A stretch of 64,000 bases of DNA from Ganoderma boninense. Its lineage: Eukaryota; Basidiomycota; Agaricomycetes; Polyporales; Polyporaceae. The position numbers were made by a program, and so were the translations under genes. The notes under the pieces were generated by a model. That model saw only the letters and a program-made list of their open reading frames with translations, was not told the origin of the DNA and ran no database searches. Positions 23,993-33,922 of this stretch are shown here, piece by piece (within the stretch, counting starts at the first letter, position 1; every line of letters starts with the position of its first letter). The stretch covers positions 444,208-508,207 of the forward strand of contig PJEW03000013.1 of assembly GCA_002900995.3 (NCBI GenBank), in the 5' to 3' direction.

Positions 23993-25681
23993 TCAACGGC
24001 GAACAGGAGAGCTGGTCGAACTACACTCACATAATATATACGGCGGCAAGATGGCCCAGAGGAATTCGTGTTCATCGCTGAGGAGAAACGGCGGAGTCAG
24101 CAATATTGCCCAGCAGAACTTGAGTGATTGGGCATACTTCGTTAAGCCACTGCTGCTGAATGCTCCAAGGAGGTTGGGAAATCCATGTTTCAGGCAAGCT
24201 GTGATCGCGCTGTTCTGACTCCGATCCCAGGTCATTGAGTGGGTCCTGATCTCCTCGAGCGGATGAGAGGATGGTGCTGACAGTTCGAATGTGGTGCCGT
24301 ATCCAGGTCCTCTGAGGAACGGCAAGGTGATCTTCTTCAAATACCGACAGTGGGCTGCGACGAGACCGAGGGTTTGGAGGCGTGGAATGGGGCTCGACCC
24401 CGGTCTGGAGAATGCGAAGGCAATCTCGACGATGCTGGGCCACGCTCGGGCCACAGTGATGAGGTCACGATCAGCGAAATGTAATTCAAGTAGCATGAAG
24501 CCGATCCGCACTTCGGTGAGCTGGTGCAGGTGGAGCAGGGGTTGAAAACACTCGATGAAGCTGGTGGTATCCAGGGCAGAGGAGCCCGCGATGGACTGAA
24601 GATTCACGATGCGCAGCGACTCGACCGTCGAGGATATGATGTACGGAAGACTATTCAAAAGGTCCTTTGATCCATGATAGGACACTATCTCCAGGTCTTC
24701 CAACGACTGCAATGCCCTCGGAGGTGCTATAATATCCTGCCCGGCTACGCCAATATTAGTTCAATGTGCGACATGCTGCAAACACTTACAGATGGGAGAG
24801 ATCTGGGTGATCACCAATTGGTGCAGCGTGGAAAAGTAGCGAAGGACCGATGGGTGGAGGATGAGTGATCCCATCCCGTCGATGACGAGAACCCGGATGT
24901 GGTAACAAACTTGAAGGTGTGAGGCAGCGTGGATCATCCGCATAACCCAGTCCAGGAAAGCAGTCGACGTGTCTTCCGCATCGAAGAAGTCGTAGATATG
25001 CAACTGCAGCACGGATAATGAAGGGCCTAACATATGCAATAGGTCGTTGGAGTCGGTGAGAGACTCCGTCCACGTCAAGTATCGCAGGCACGGAAAGACG
25101 AGGGAGTCGGAGGGAGGAAGGAGATGTGCCAGAAGGGTGATGGTTCGGGCCGGGCAGACGTAGACAGTGTTTGTGTCAATGTACTCGATAGCATCGGCGT
25201 AATACAAGAACTTCTTCCACATGACGTGGCTCGTCAGCCTGTCCATATTTGTCACTAGAGCGCTGAGACACAAAGTCAGTGCGCGACCACATATAGAAGA
25301 TGGTCTCCCTAGAACTCACTCCAAGAGCGGCTCCCCAAACAACTCCCGGCATGACCCATTGTCCCACATTTCAAGGTCGAGCAGGCGAAGGACGGCCACA
25401 AATTCTCGTCCGAGACGGCTCCAAAGGATGCGCGCGGGGTAGTGAAACGAAGCTTTACTGATCAGCATGAAGTTGACAAGATCCTTTCGCTCCCGCAGAC
25501 TATGGTAGTCCTTCTTAAATGGGTCGAACATCATCTTGACTAGGTCAGGATGGCAGAAGAAATTTGCACTGGCGCTGTTACTGTACTCGGCCAGCCCTGA
25601 GATCTCGGAAACGAGGACTTGTGGACCAGTACGAGTGTTAATGGGGGTGAAGGGATACATGCGCCTGTCTCGGTTGGTCAC
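23993..25681 (-). CDS. F-box protein with divergent leucine-rich C-terminal region
   Basis: Three exons on the minus strand read from ATG 25681 (MTNRDRRMYPF) to a stop at 23993. An F-box-like segment comes first (FFCHPDLVKMMF, then LISKASFHYPARILWSRLG). Leucine-rich stretches follow (HMLGPSLSVLQLHIYDFF, LQSLEDLEIVSYHGSKDL, LPRLQTLGLV-like runs), as in the long F-box proteins that are numerous in Polyporales and relatives. Both introns splice in frame: GA-C joins LLD-ALVTNM, and the second joins ISPI-SGQDIIAPPRAL when the acceptor TAG at about 24752 is used. F-box proteins usually act as substrate receptors of SCF ubiquitin ligases, probably here too. The substrate is unknown. It is intact and lies inside the 10-kb segment separating the GRAM-VASt halves. 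Confidence 0.75.
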
Positions 25682-26347
25682 TGAGAAAGGTTCGAGCTGG
25701 GGGCCGACAGCACCGTTTCTGCAGAGAAACTGTTAGCTTCGGCTGGCCTGTGGAGGTGGAGAACCATGGGAGATACACACTGAAACGAGACCATAGTAGT
25801 GCGACTTGAACACGTCCAATTGCCGAAGAGTGAAGCACAAGCAGCGGACTCCGCTTCGAGTGGGGGCGACGGCGAGGGGAAGGAAAAGGCCACGTCGACC
25901 AGATTCTCGTCGGGTTCTACGACCTTAATGGCAGGCAGACAGAAGGTCTGAACAGGGAAATCTCAAGTCCAGAACGGTGGCGCTGGTATGTTACTCACCG
26001 TCTTGAGCAAACGGTTGACTGTTGACGAACCCTCGCCCAACTCTTCGACTATTTCCACACCACCATTGCTCTCCATCGCAGCTCGCTGTGCTCCCCGACT
26101 GCTAAACCCCCGTTCTGCTCTCACCATTCTCCTCGGTTTTGGACCCGCTCTACCCGGCATTCTGTTCTTCACCCTCTACTCCCTGCTTCAAGTTCCCGAA
26201 CGTCTTGCTCCCTGGCTCTTGCTCTTCGATTTCATACTATCTTGGCCCTCCCGAATCTTGGCCCCTGCTCCTTCTATAGCGCTAATCTCTTCCTCATCCG
26301 ACACCTGACTTCCTATCTTCCACTCCCTGACACTCCAGTATCTCATC

Positions 26348-27692
26348 ATGACATCCTCCCCATCCGTCGTGAATGAAATGAAGGTCGCCAATGCTGCAAA
26401 GAAGGACACGGAGATATTCGAGAATCAGCTGGTCATCGACCGGATCTTCAACGCGGTACCTCAATCAGACACAGACTATGAGCCCAACTCGGACTCGTAC
26501 TCCGACTCCGACTCCGACTCCGATAGACCCTCTGTGGAAAGGACCAACAAGATAATGCCGTTGGCGCCCCCTTACTCCAATATCATGAATTCCATCCGGT
26601 CGCGCGCCCAGCCAATCGCCCAGCGTTCCCAGCCAACCAGTGTTGGCCCAACTCTAGCGGAGTAAGTTCATACTACATTTTCTTTCTATTTACTCGCTGT
26701 GCCTCTGGTGCTGACAATTTGACTGGATTTTCCGGCAGGCTTCGCACTCGCAGCGACGCTCCCAAACCAATCAAAGACTGGGTAGCCTTATCTACTACGG
26801 TTGGCCGCTTCAAGGACGACTATCGCCTGCCCCCCCATTTTGCAACAGCGTTCCCCCAGTTGTTCACCGCTACCGATCCATCTTCTGCTTCGGCGTGTTT
26901 CACATCCACGTCGTCGTCGTTCGGTCTTGCCACTTTGTGCCCAGTTTCCTCGTTTCCCTCCCCGAGTCAAGTTGATGTCCCTTCAGCTCCTATCCTAGGG
27001 CCCGAGGTGCTACCACTAGAGCAAGATGATCATCGGCCAGAGGGCACTCGAACCGCCGAGATAGAAAATGTGGGGTCTGTTGACAGTGGCGATGAAGTGG
27101 TAGAAGCTGAGGCAGCCAAGTCCAGTCCCCCGAAATCTGAAATACGCTTGACAAGCCAGGTGAGGGTTCTCCCGTATTTTCAGAGCACCGCCTTTATAGA
27201 TTGATGTTTCGGGGGGTTTGACATCTCTCGAGGCGGCCGACGGCCTCAACCCCAGCTTTAACAAGCCTGACAAGGGCTGTCATTGCAAGCATCCAGGCAT
27301 GCATGATCAGGCCTCATCGTCCATTGAAGAGCATCGTGGATGCCGAAGAGATGCCAAGGTGTGTGCTCTGTTTAGCTGGCGACCGTATGATTCACGTGCT
27401 CGCATGTCAGTCGATTCTCAGGCCTTCCTCGGCGACGAGGGAGCTCACGCAAGTGATATCGATAGAAGTTCCGAGTCCAAGGTATGTGTCGGGCGTTGTA
27501 TGACGACTCTTGATATTTATGGGGCACACTCCAGGTTGTCGAGTTCAACAGTCTGGCAGCAAGTCCAGTACCTCAGCGAACAACTCTGACTTGCCCATCA
27601 GGCTCATCATCGAGTTGCCCCCCTCTTTAGTTCGAAGAATGTGGGCCACGATGACAAGATCCCAGCAAGAGCAGCAGAATGCCCGGCACTAG
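26348..27692 (+). CDS. Disordered acidic protein, function unknown
   Basis: The first exon (MTSSPSVVNEMKVANAAK) contains a Ser-Asp run encoded by (GACTCC)n at 26494-26525 and ends at a GTAAGT donor at 26664. The next exon starts at about 26739 (LRTRSDAPKPIKDWVALST) and has Pro/Ser- and Glu-rich disordered sequence up to LTSQ and a GTGAGG donor at about 27161. A last exon starting near 27534 with VQQSGSKSSTSANNS ends in RMWATMTRSQQEQQNARH and a TAG at 27692. Middle exons are uncertain. No family is recognised. It is divergent to the F-box gene, with starts about 670 bases apart. Confidence 0.4.
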
Positions 27693-28013
27693 AGAAATAT
27701 TGTCCAGCGAGCCTGACTGGGGCTCGGAGGCGACCAAGTGCGCCCCCTTGGCTAGAGAGCCTTCCGAAGACAATATCAACCTCATCGTTGGAGGTCACCC
27801 ACATACTTTCCTTAGTCTTCTCAGCAGCGTGTGTCTATCGCAGTCCCGTCATTCTTGCCCCTCAAATTGCAACCTTGCGTCGTCCCATATGAACGTTGAG
27901 CTCTATACATAACCTATGTACCTTCAGCAGAAAATAATGCCGTCGACAAGAATGTGGTGGAAGGTTACTCGACTCTACACGGATGCTTCTTGATCTCGCT
28001 TATCCATGTCTCT

Positions 28014-28747
28014 CGCTGCTTGTGACGACGCAGGTGCAGTGGACCGGGCGCAGTTTCATCAGAGGTGAGTATTCACTCAATCTTCTCCGTGTATTCTCCG
28101 CGCCTTCCCTTCCGCCTTCTCCGCTGCCATCCATACCGACGACGCGCTGCAGGCATCATCGAGAAGTCGTGCATCGACGGCCAGAAGACGTACCACGCTG
28201 ATCTTGAAAGGGCGATGCGTGATTACATTCACGAACACCGTGCCGAGTTCGTCCTCCAAGGCCTCGACGTTGCTGTTGTCGAAGAGACAGCTGCGATCGT
28301 GACCGAGGTGCTCGTGCCCTCATCACCGGCACGACCACCGTCGGACGAGGAAGCGCGCAAGGCGCGCGAGTGCAACCAGCGCGACCTTCAGTGGGCGTAC
28401 GAAAGCAGTCGACCGAGGGCGCGATCGAGCTCATCACGGACACATCGGACCAGTTGTTGACAACGACGATACTCTGCTTCGTCATCGCATTCCTCATCAT
28501 CTCCAACATCTGGACGCTTATTACACTTATGGGCAAACGTGAGGACGTTGTGCTGCGTAAGGAGATGCGGGAATCGTCTTCTGAGTCGCGGGTGGGCCTG
28601 GCGGTGCGGTCCGCCTTTCGCCTCGCGGACGGGGAGTGTGGATTTGCGAGAAGGGATTGGGGCGTTCACGACGTAGTTGACCGCGCATCATCCCCGTTGC
28701 CCCCGCAGACACTAGCCTGCATGACTCCTTCGCGCATCGAAATCTGA
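28014..28747 (+). pseudogene. 3' part of the broken GRAM-VASt gene, with membrane anchor
   Basis: LLVTTQVQWTGRSFIRG, an intron, then GIIEKSCIDGQKTYHADLER and AMRDYIHEHRAEFVLQG are the end of a VASt domain. NQRDLQWAYE follows, then the frame shifts near 28395 and continues with STEGAIELITDTSDQLL and the hydrophobic segment TTILCFVIAFLIISNIWTL, the C-terminal ER anchor of Lam/Ysp-type proteins, then MGKREDVVLRKEMRE. The tail after about 28580 no longer resembles the family. The first residues here take up the VASt domain close to where the fragment at 18.0 kb stops, on the same strand, so the two are most simply halves of one gene. Two separate partial copies are the alternative. Confidence 0.85.
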
Positions 28748-30710
28748 ATGTGATCACGGGCCCATACATTACGACGTCTCTGGTCGTATGCCATGCGTTG
28801 AAGATATGTGGCTTGCGTGATATATGGCTTGCGTCATGGCTGACATGGATTGCGAAGCTGCGGAGTTACCCGCGTACCCCGCTAAAGTCAATTTTAGCGC
28901 CATCGCGCCTGGCGCGATCCACCACAACAAATCTTCATCTGCCTGCACTCGGGGAAGTAGAACTGCCCAAGGAACGACTGCAGCGGGACTGTCTTGGGGC
29001 GGATGGGATGGTTGCCCCATGGGCGCCGTAGCCGGGACCTGCACCACGAGTTCCAAGCAACTTTCTTGTCTGCGCACCAGTCCTCGTTGCCTGTCATCTT
29101 CCTCAACAACTTGGGCTAGTTCATTGCGGGGGCACTGCCAGAGCTGGTTGCAGTACGCGCTGATTTGCGTCGTGGGACTTGACGTCTCCTGTGAGCTGCG
29201 TTGCGTTGACCTGGACAAGCGACAGTGGGAGCGGCCCCCACCCCGAGTTGACGAACATGAGTTCCCCTGCAGGGCCCCGGCCCTGCCACTATTCTATGAA
29301 ACCACTGGTCAGCCTACGATCTCGACCTGCTACAGATAACGTCTAAGCCACATGAAGGGGTTGCTCTGTTGCCTGGACCGCATTCAGCGACAACCACGGG
29401 CTCTTACGTCGAAAAAGGGGCGATCGCACGCCATGCTGCTGCAGCCCGCCCAGGAGCGGCGGCGACAGACGGCGAAGAGCCTGGGCAGCAAACTGCTGGG
29501 TGAGAGCTTAGCAATGCAGATCATCTGGGAGGACGCGAGGATGATAAAAACGGTGTACTTGCAAGGTGGGAGAACGCAGGAGATCTGCTGGGGCGTATGG
29601 CACGTTCGCGGGTGACAGTGGCTTCGGGCGTCGTTCGGGTGAGCCTCTCCAAAGACGCCTGTTGATTGTCTCCGTTGGGCTCTGGTGGCGCGCGTGAACT
29701 TCCAGTTACTTAGAATTCTCACCCTGTTTGCTCGTTTGCGCTGCGTGCCGGCCGGTTGGTTCGCACCTTCAGACAGTGCAGGGAATTGAAGGGTCCTGAA
29801 TTTTTGTAAAGCTGTATGTCCGATATGATGCTTAAACGTTCTTCCCATAGGTGCCTGTGCTTATTTCGCGCAACATCGTTCCTTTTCTCTACTTTGCTTC
29901 GCCTTCATTCCAGCTATACACGTCAACCATCCATCGAAATCCGAGCTGGGGAGTGGTGCTTGCCACTAAATGGACTTTCGAGCATGCCCAAAGCTTGGCT
30001 GACCCCGCGATGCAGAAGGATCATTAATCACGTCCGTTCTCCATTCCTCGAAGAGACTAGATACGCTCCTGGATTGGACAGTGTCGCATCGACCGTTTGA
30101 CATGTCACAAGGAGCGAAGTGACCATGATACCAGTGTGACTGGAAACCCGATGCGAAAGAACCCGGTCAAGCCTCATCGGTCGTGTAGGCTGTCGCGTGT
30201 GGGCGGTCGAACCAATCCTGCATTTTACATGGACAGATGTCCATCAATGGAACGCGTTACTTACCCACAAATCGGTAAACTGCCCTTATGGCACCAGGTC
30301 TCAGGGTCTGCGCGTCGACGAGTCTGCGAGTCTTCGTTACAGGTTTTGGCAACTGTCCTTCCTACAACTTCTCTATGATCTCGAAGACCATGGCAAGTCA
30401 GCTACTGTGCTATTCGCTCGGCATTATGAACATTTCAAGTTCATGAGCGCCGTAGTCATGGATATTTCCGCAACAGGCAGCTTCCCGATGAACTTCTACC
30501 ATTTAAGTTCAGTATCCCGCTGACGACTCTCTTCAACCCTTCACAGTCCTACCCGCCTATCCGTTGGGAGGACGCTTCGCTGAACACTTGAAGTCGTGTA
30601 TCCCCGGAGCTACACACCCTCTTCGTGGTATGCCGTCGAGTCACTGACTTCAACTCTCATGTCCACTCACTCACCATTCTATGCCTATTTCGCTTCCAGG
30701 AGTAGACGCA
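28748..30710. other. No recognisable gene
   Basis: Several 90-170-codon frames overlap on both strands (notably 28.8-29.3 kb and 29.4-29.8 kb), none with a family signature. 30.1-30.5 kb is open on the plus strand and might hold an upstream exon or leader of the integrase-like gene, but I cannot support a join. Confidence 0.35.
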
Positions 30711-32364
30711 ATGGTCAATGCGGAGGGGAAAAATCAACACGGCGGGAAGCTTGGTAAGTGTTCTGTCTGTGGTAATTGCTCTAAGAGGCCTTGGCTGATC
30801 ATGGACCTTTGTCGGGAATAGTCTTGGCTCTAGACGACCTTGCCTTGGCCAGATTGTTCAATCAATTCAACCGCGAAAAGGATGGGGCCGGGCTAACTGT
30901 CAATGAACAGCTAGCTAGACTTCGCGCATTGGGTTGTCCGATGAGGTACTGTCTCACTCAGTTATAAGCACGTCGTATCATATGCTAATGGGGAGGACTC
31001 TGATAGTCGTATGTCAATGTACAACCTGCGGGCACGACTTGGGGTGCCAACTGTTCGAAACAAAATTCGACAGGGGAGCGCCACGGAGCGTTTGCAGGCC
31101 ATCTTGGACCTCAAGCAAAACGACGTCCAGGGTCGCTGGGGTGTCGCCCAAGTACGTCAACGTCTGGCAAACAAAGGCATTTCTATAACTCGGTATGTAT
31201 TGTTGCTTGCTATTTGTCGTAAATTAAGCTAATGATGGGCTAGTGATGAACTCAGGGCGGCATTGCACGACCATTTCGACCACGAATTCGACAAGCGTTT
31301 CCCAGGGAAGGTGCGGGATGCCATTCCTAGAGTCCCGTTGAATTGCATTGGTCCTATGCACCAAGTCCACGTGGACGGTCACGAAATGTTGTCTTCACAA
31401 GCCCTTCGTCTTGGCACCGTAACGTTGCCCATCTACGCCTATCGGGATCTATGGGGCGGATTTGTTTTTCGCTTGGTCGTACTTCCAAATGTCCGTCTTT
31501 CATCCACCTGCGCGCACCTTTACCTCGACTTTGTCGAGGAATGCGGTGGTATGTCACTCCCCGGCCGTAATCCTTCAGGGCTGTTGACGCTTCGCCTGAC
31601 AGCGGTTCCAATGACCATGGTCAGCGACAAGGGCTCAGAAACTGTTCAGATGATCGACTTTCAGAAGCTGCTTAGGTGAGCTGTATAGGCAAGCGTGTCG
31701 ATTTTAATTACAAGCTTAACTGACATTTCGAACGCTTCCAGGCATGATGCGGCACCTGAGGTAACTGAAGACGATTTTCGTTCGTGGGTGCAGGTACAAA
31801 GCAAACACAACACGCCGATAGAAGGGTTCTGGCTATGGTTTCGCGAGGGGGAGGGTCATAACGTCCGCGATGTGATCTTGAACGGCGCGGCCAATTTTGA
31901 CTCGAACGACGATCTCCATGTGTGCGTGTTTATCTGCATGTCGGAGTGGTACTAACACGACTTAGACATGTCTTCGTAGCTGCGTGTTCAACTGGCTTTG
32001 GCCTCCTTTGCTTCAGGAGCGGCTGGACGAATTTCGCAATTATTGGAATAATCACACTGTTCGCCGCCAGAAGGAGAAGGATCTGCCGTCTGGGACCTCC
32101 CCGGTTCACATCTGGACTTGTCCTACTCACGTGCGACCCACAGCCAGAGATTGCCGGGTAAATGTCCACAAAGATATGATCCAGGAGCTCCGAGATTCGA
32201 TCGGTGGCGAGGAAGGGCGTCGACGTGCATACCAATTTGTAACGCCAGAATTCCAGGCCGCTGCTGACGGAGCCTATGCTGACCTCGGATATCCTCATAT
32301 CACGCTCACTACTGCTTGGACAGTGTTTAGAGCTGTAGTGGATGTTCTTGGAGCTCGTGAATAA
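30711..32364 (+). CDS. Putative integrase-core (DDE) protein of the basidiomycete type
   Basis: The start MVNAEGKNQHGGK at 30711 fits the usual start of this family. Six introns join in frame to a TAA at 32364, about 440 residues. An N-terminal helix-turn-helix-like region has two similar halves (RLFNQFNREKDGAG with RARLGVPTVRN, then ERLQAILDLKQNDVQGRWG with VRQRLANKGISITRDE). The integrase core has HVDGHE (Asp codon 31374), VSDKGSET (Asp codon 31625) and NTPIEGFW (Glu codon 31821), a plausible DDE triad, and WNNHTVRRQKEKDLPSG near the end. Such proteins are annotated as putative integrase-domain proteins and are presumably mobile-element or domesticated enzymes that cut and join DNA. No LTR, reverse transcriptase or gag is adjacent, and there is no frame damage. 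Confidence 0.8.
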
Positions 32365-32907
32365 TAATCTTGCATGCTCGCGCTTATGCGCTCAACAACC
32401 ACTGCATGGGCAGAACCCGCCAAGGGGGAGAAACAGGGCCGTTAGACAAGTAGTAGCTCTAGGTGAGTTTACTATATGAACCTAGCCGGAATTGTTTGGG
32501 ATGGGTCAGGCGATTACACGCACCCGGAGGCAGGGACAGCTGCGTTTATCTCAACGGGTCATGATCTTTCCTTCCGTTAGTCTAGAAGCTGGCATATATT
32601 CACGAAGGAGACAGTGTACATAAAACAACGCACGAACTGTATTACATAAGTAGTGACGAAGGAAAGAGATAGCCAGGGAGAAGTGGAGAACTCGCATCGC
32701 ATAGAGTATTTAGGGACAAACGGATGGCGAACGACGTAGCATACGGATGACCGTGAACAATGAGAAATCAGAAGAAGGCAGAGAGATGAGCTTCTAGACC
32801 CAAAACCACCCGATAACTGCAAGAAGTACGTGATAAACCTCTCGTTAGCAAACAAATTCCCGGCTGAGACAGTTACGAAAACATACCGCGACCCCTGCCT
32901 CTTTGGA
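32365..32907. other. No recognisable gene; convergent 3' regions
   Basis: This lies between the 3' ends of two convergent genes and probably holds their untranslated tails. No frame here shows a domain. Confidence 0.4.
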
Positions 32908-33922
32908 TTAGGCTACGGACCCCAAACCAGACCGGAAACCGTACGTCCATGCATTGGAGTACGACCGGTTACTGAGGTCGGTAGGCACATGCCTGAGAGG
33001 AGCAGAACGGCCGCCAACACCGTACCCTGATCCGATCATGTCCAAACCGCGCAACTGGCCTCTAGGTTCCAGAGGCGCGGACGTCGTTTGGACATTGGGA
33101 CGCAGAGAGTACATCATCCCCGCTATTCTCTGGTCAAGGTTGATCCTCGCCCTCTCCCGCTCTAACTCGAGGATGTTGATCCTCGATCTCTCCCTTTCCA
33201 AGTCGAGGAGGTTGATCCTCGTTCTTTCCCGCTCTAACTCGAGCATCGTGACCCTCGTTCTCTCCCGTTCCAACTCGAGGAGGCTGCCCCTTGTTCTCTC
33301 GTCCAACTCGAGATCCTCGCCCTCCGCTATTTGCGAGGAATCTGATTGTGAACCGGACTCCGACTCCGAGGCAAGGCTCCGCGGGGAACTGACAGGCTCT
33401 TGGGAGGGTGGGAAGGGAGTTGACACGTCAAGCTCGCGTGGCGTCTGGGATGCAGGTGTAGCAATCGAAGGCCCGACAACGATAGGCTTCGGGACAAGCG
33501 GAACTGTGTCCTGACCAGCTGCCATCCCGCTTGGAAGGCTAGTGTGGCTGTCATGCTGGGGAGTGCTTGGTTCGTTGTGAGGGAGGGGAACAGACACCAG
33601 CTGAGATTCGTCGACCCTGCTCTTGGAACCGTAACCGATGCCTTCCACCTTCCCCGCTAGATCTGTTCAGTGTCGCAAAACTGCTGTCTATAGCCGGTTT
33701 ACTTACAAGGTAGTTCCCCTGGTACAAAAGCAAGCTCGTTTCTAGATGCGTTGGGCACCTTCTCTTTGCTCAGCATAGATCGGAGCCATTTGTTCAATCG
33801 CGTCCGGAATCTGTGCAGGATTTACAGAAAATTGTCAGACAAGAGTTTTCAATGAGGTATATCAACACACTATACCTCTTCGTCGGGGAGCCGGGGGTTG
33901 CGCGTTGGGCGAAGGTTGCCAT
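32908..33922 (-). CDS. Protein with tandem 13-residue LELERER-type repeats
   Basis: The start MATFAQRATPGSPTKR at 33922 is followed by an intron (GT donor after AAG-AG), then FRTRLNKWLRSMLSKEKV..NELAFVPGELP, a second intron, and a long last exon from SGKVEGIGYG to a TAA at 32908. Both joins keep frame. After a Pro/Ser-rich segment and an acidic stretch (ASESESGSQSDSSQ) come about five repeats of a 13-residue unit such as LELERERTRVTML, charged and predicted helical, then a Gly-rich tail. The function is unknown. The 39-base DNA repeats (33140-33300) show substitutions between copies but keep the Leu/Glu/Arg pattern, which suggests selection or a young expansion. Confidence 0.55.
33140..33305 (-). 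repeat. 39-base coding tandem repeat, about 4-5 copies
   Basis: On the plus strand the units read like TTGATCCTCG..CTC(T)CC..TAACTCGAG with a 39-base period. They encode the 13-residue charged repeats of the surrounding gene; one unit is shortened near 33300. Confidence 0.75.
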
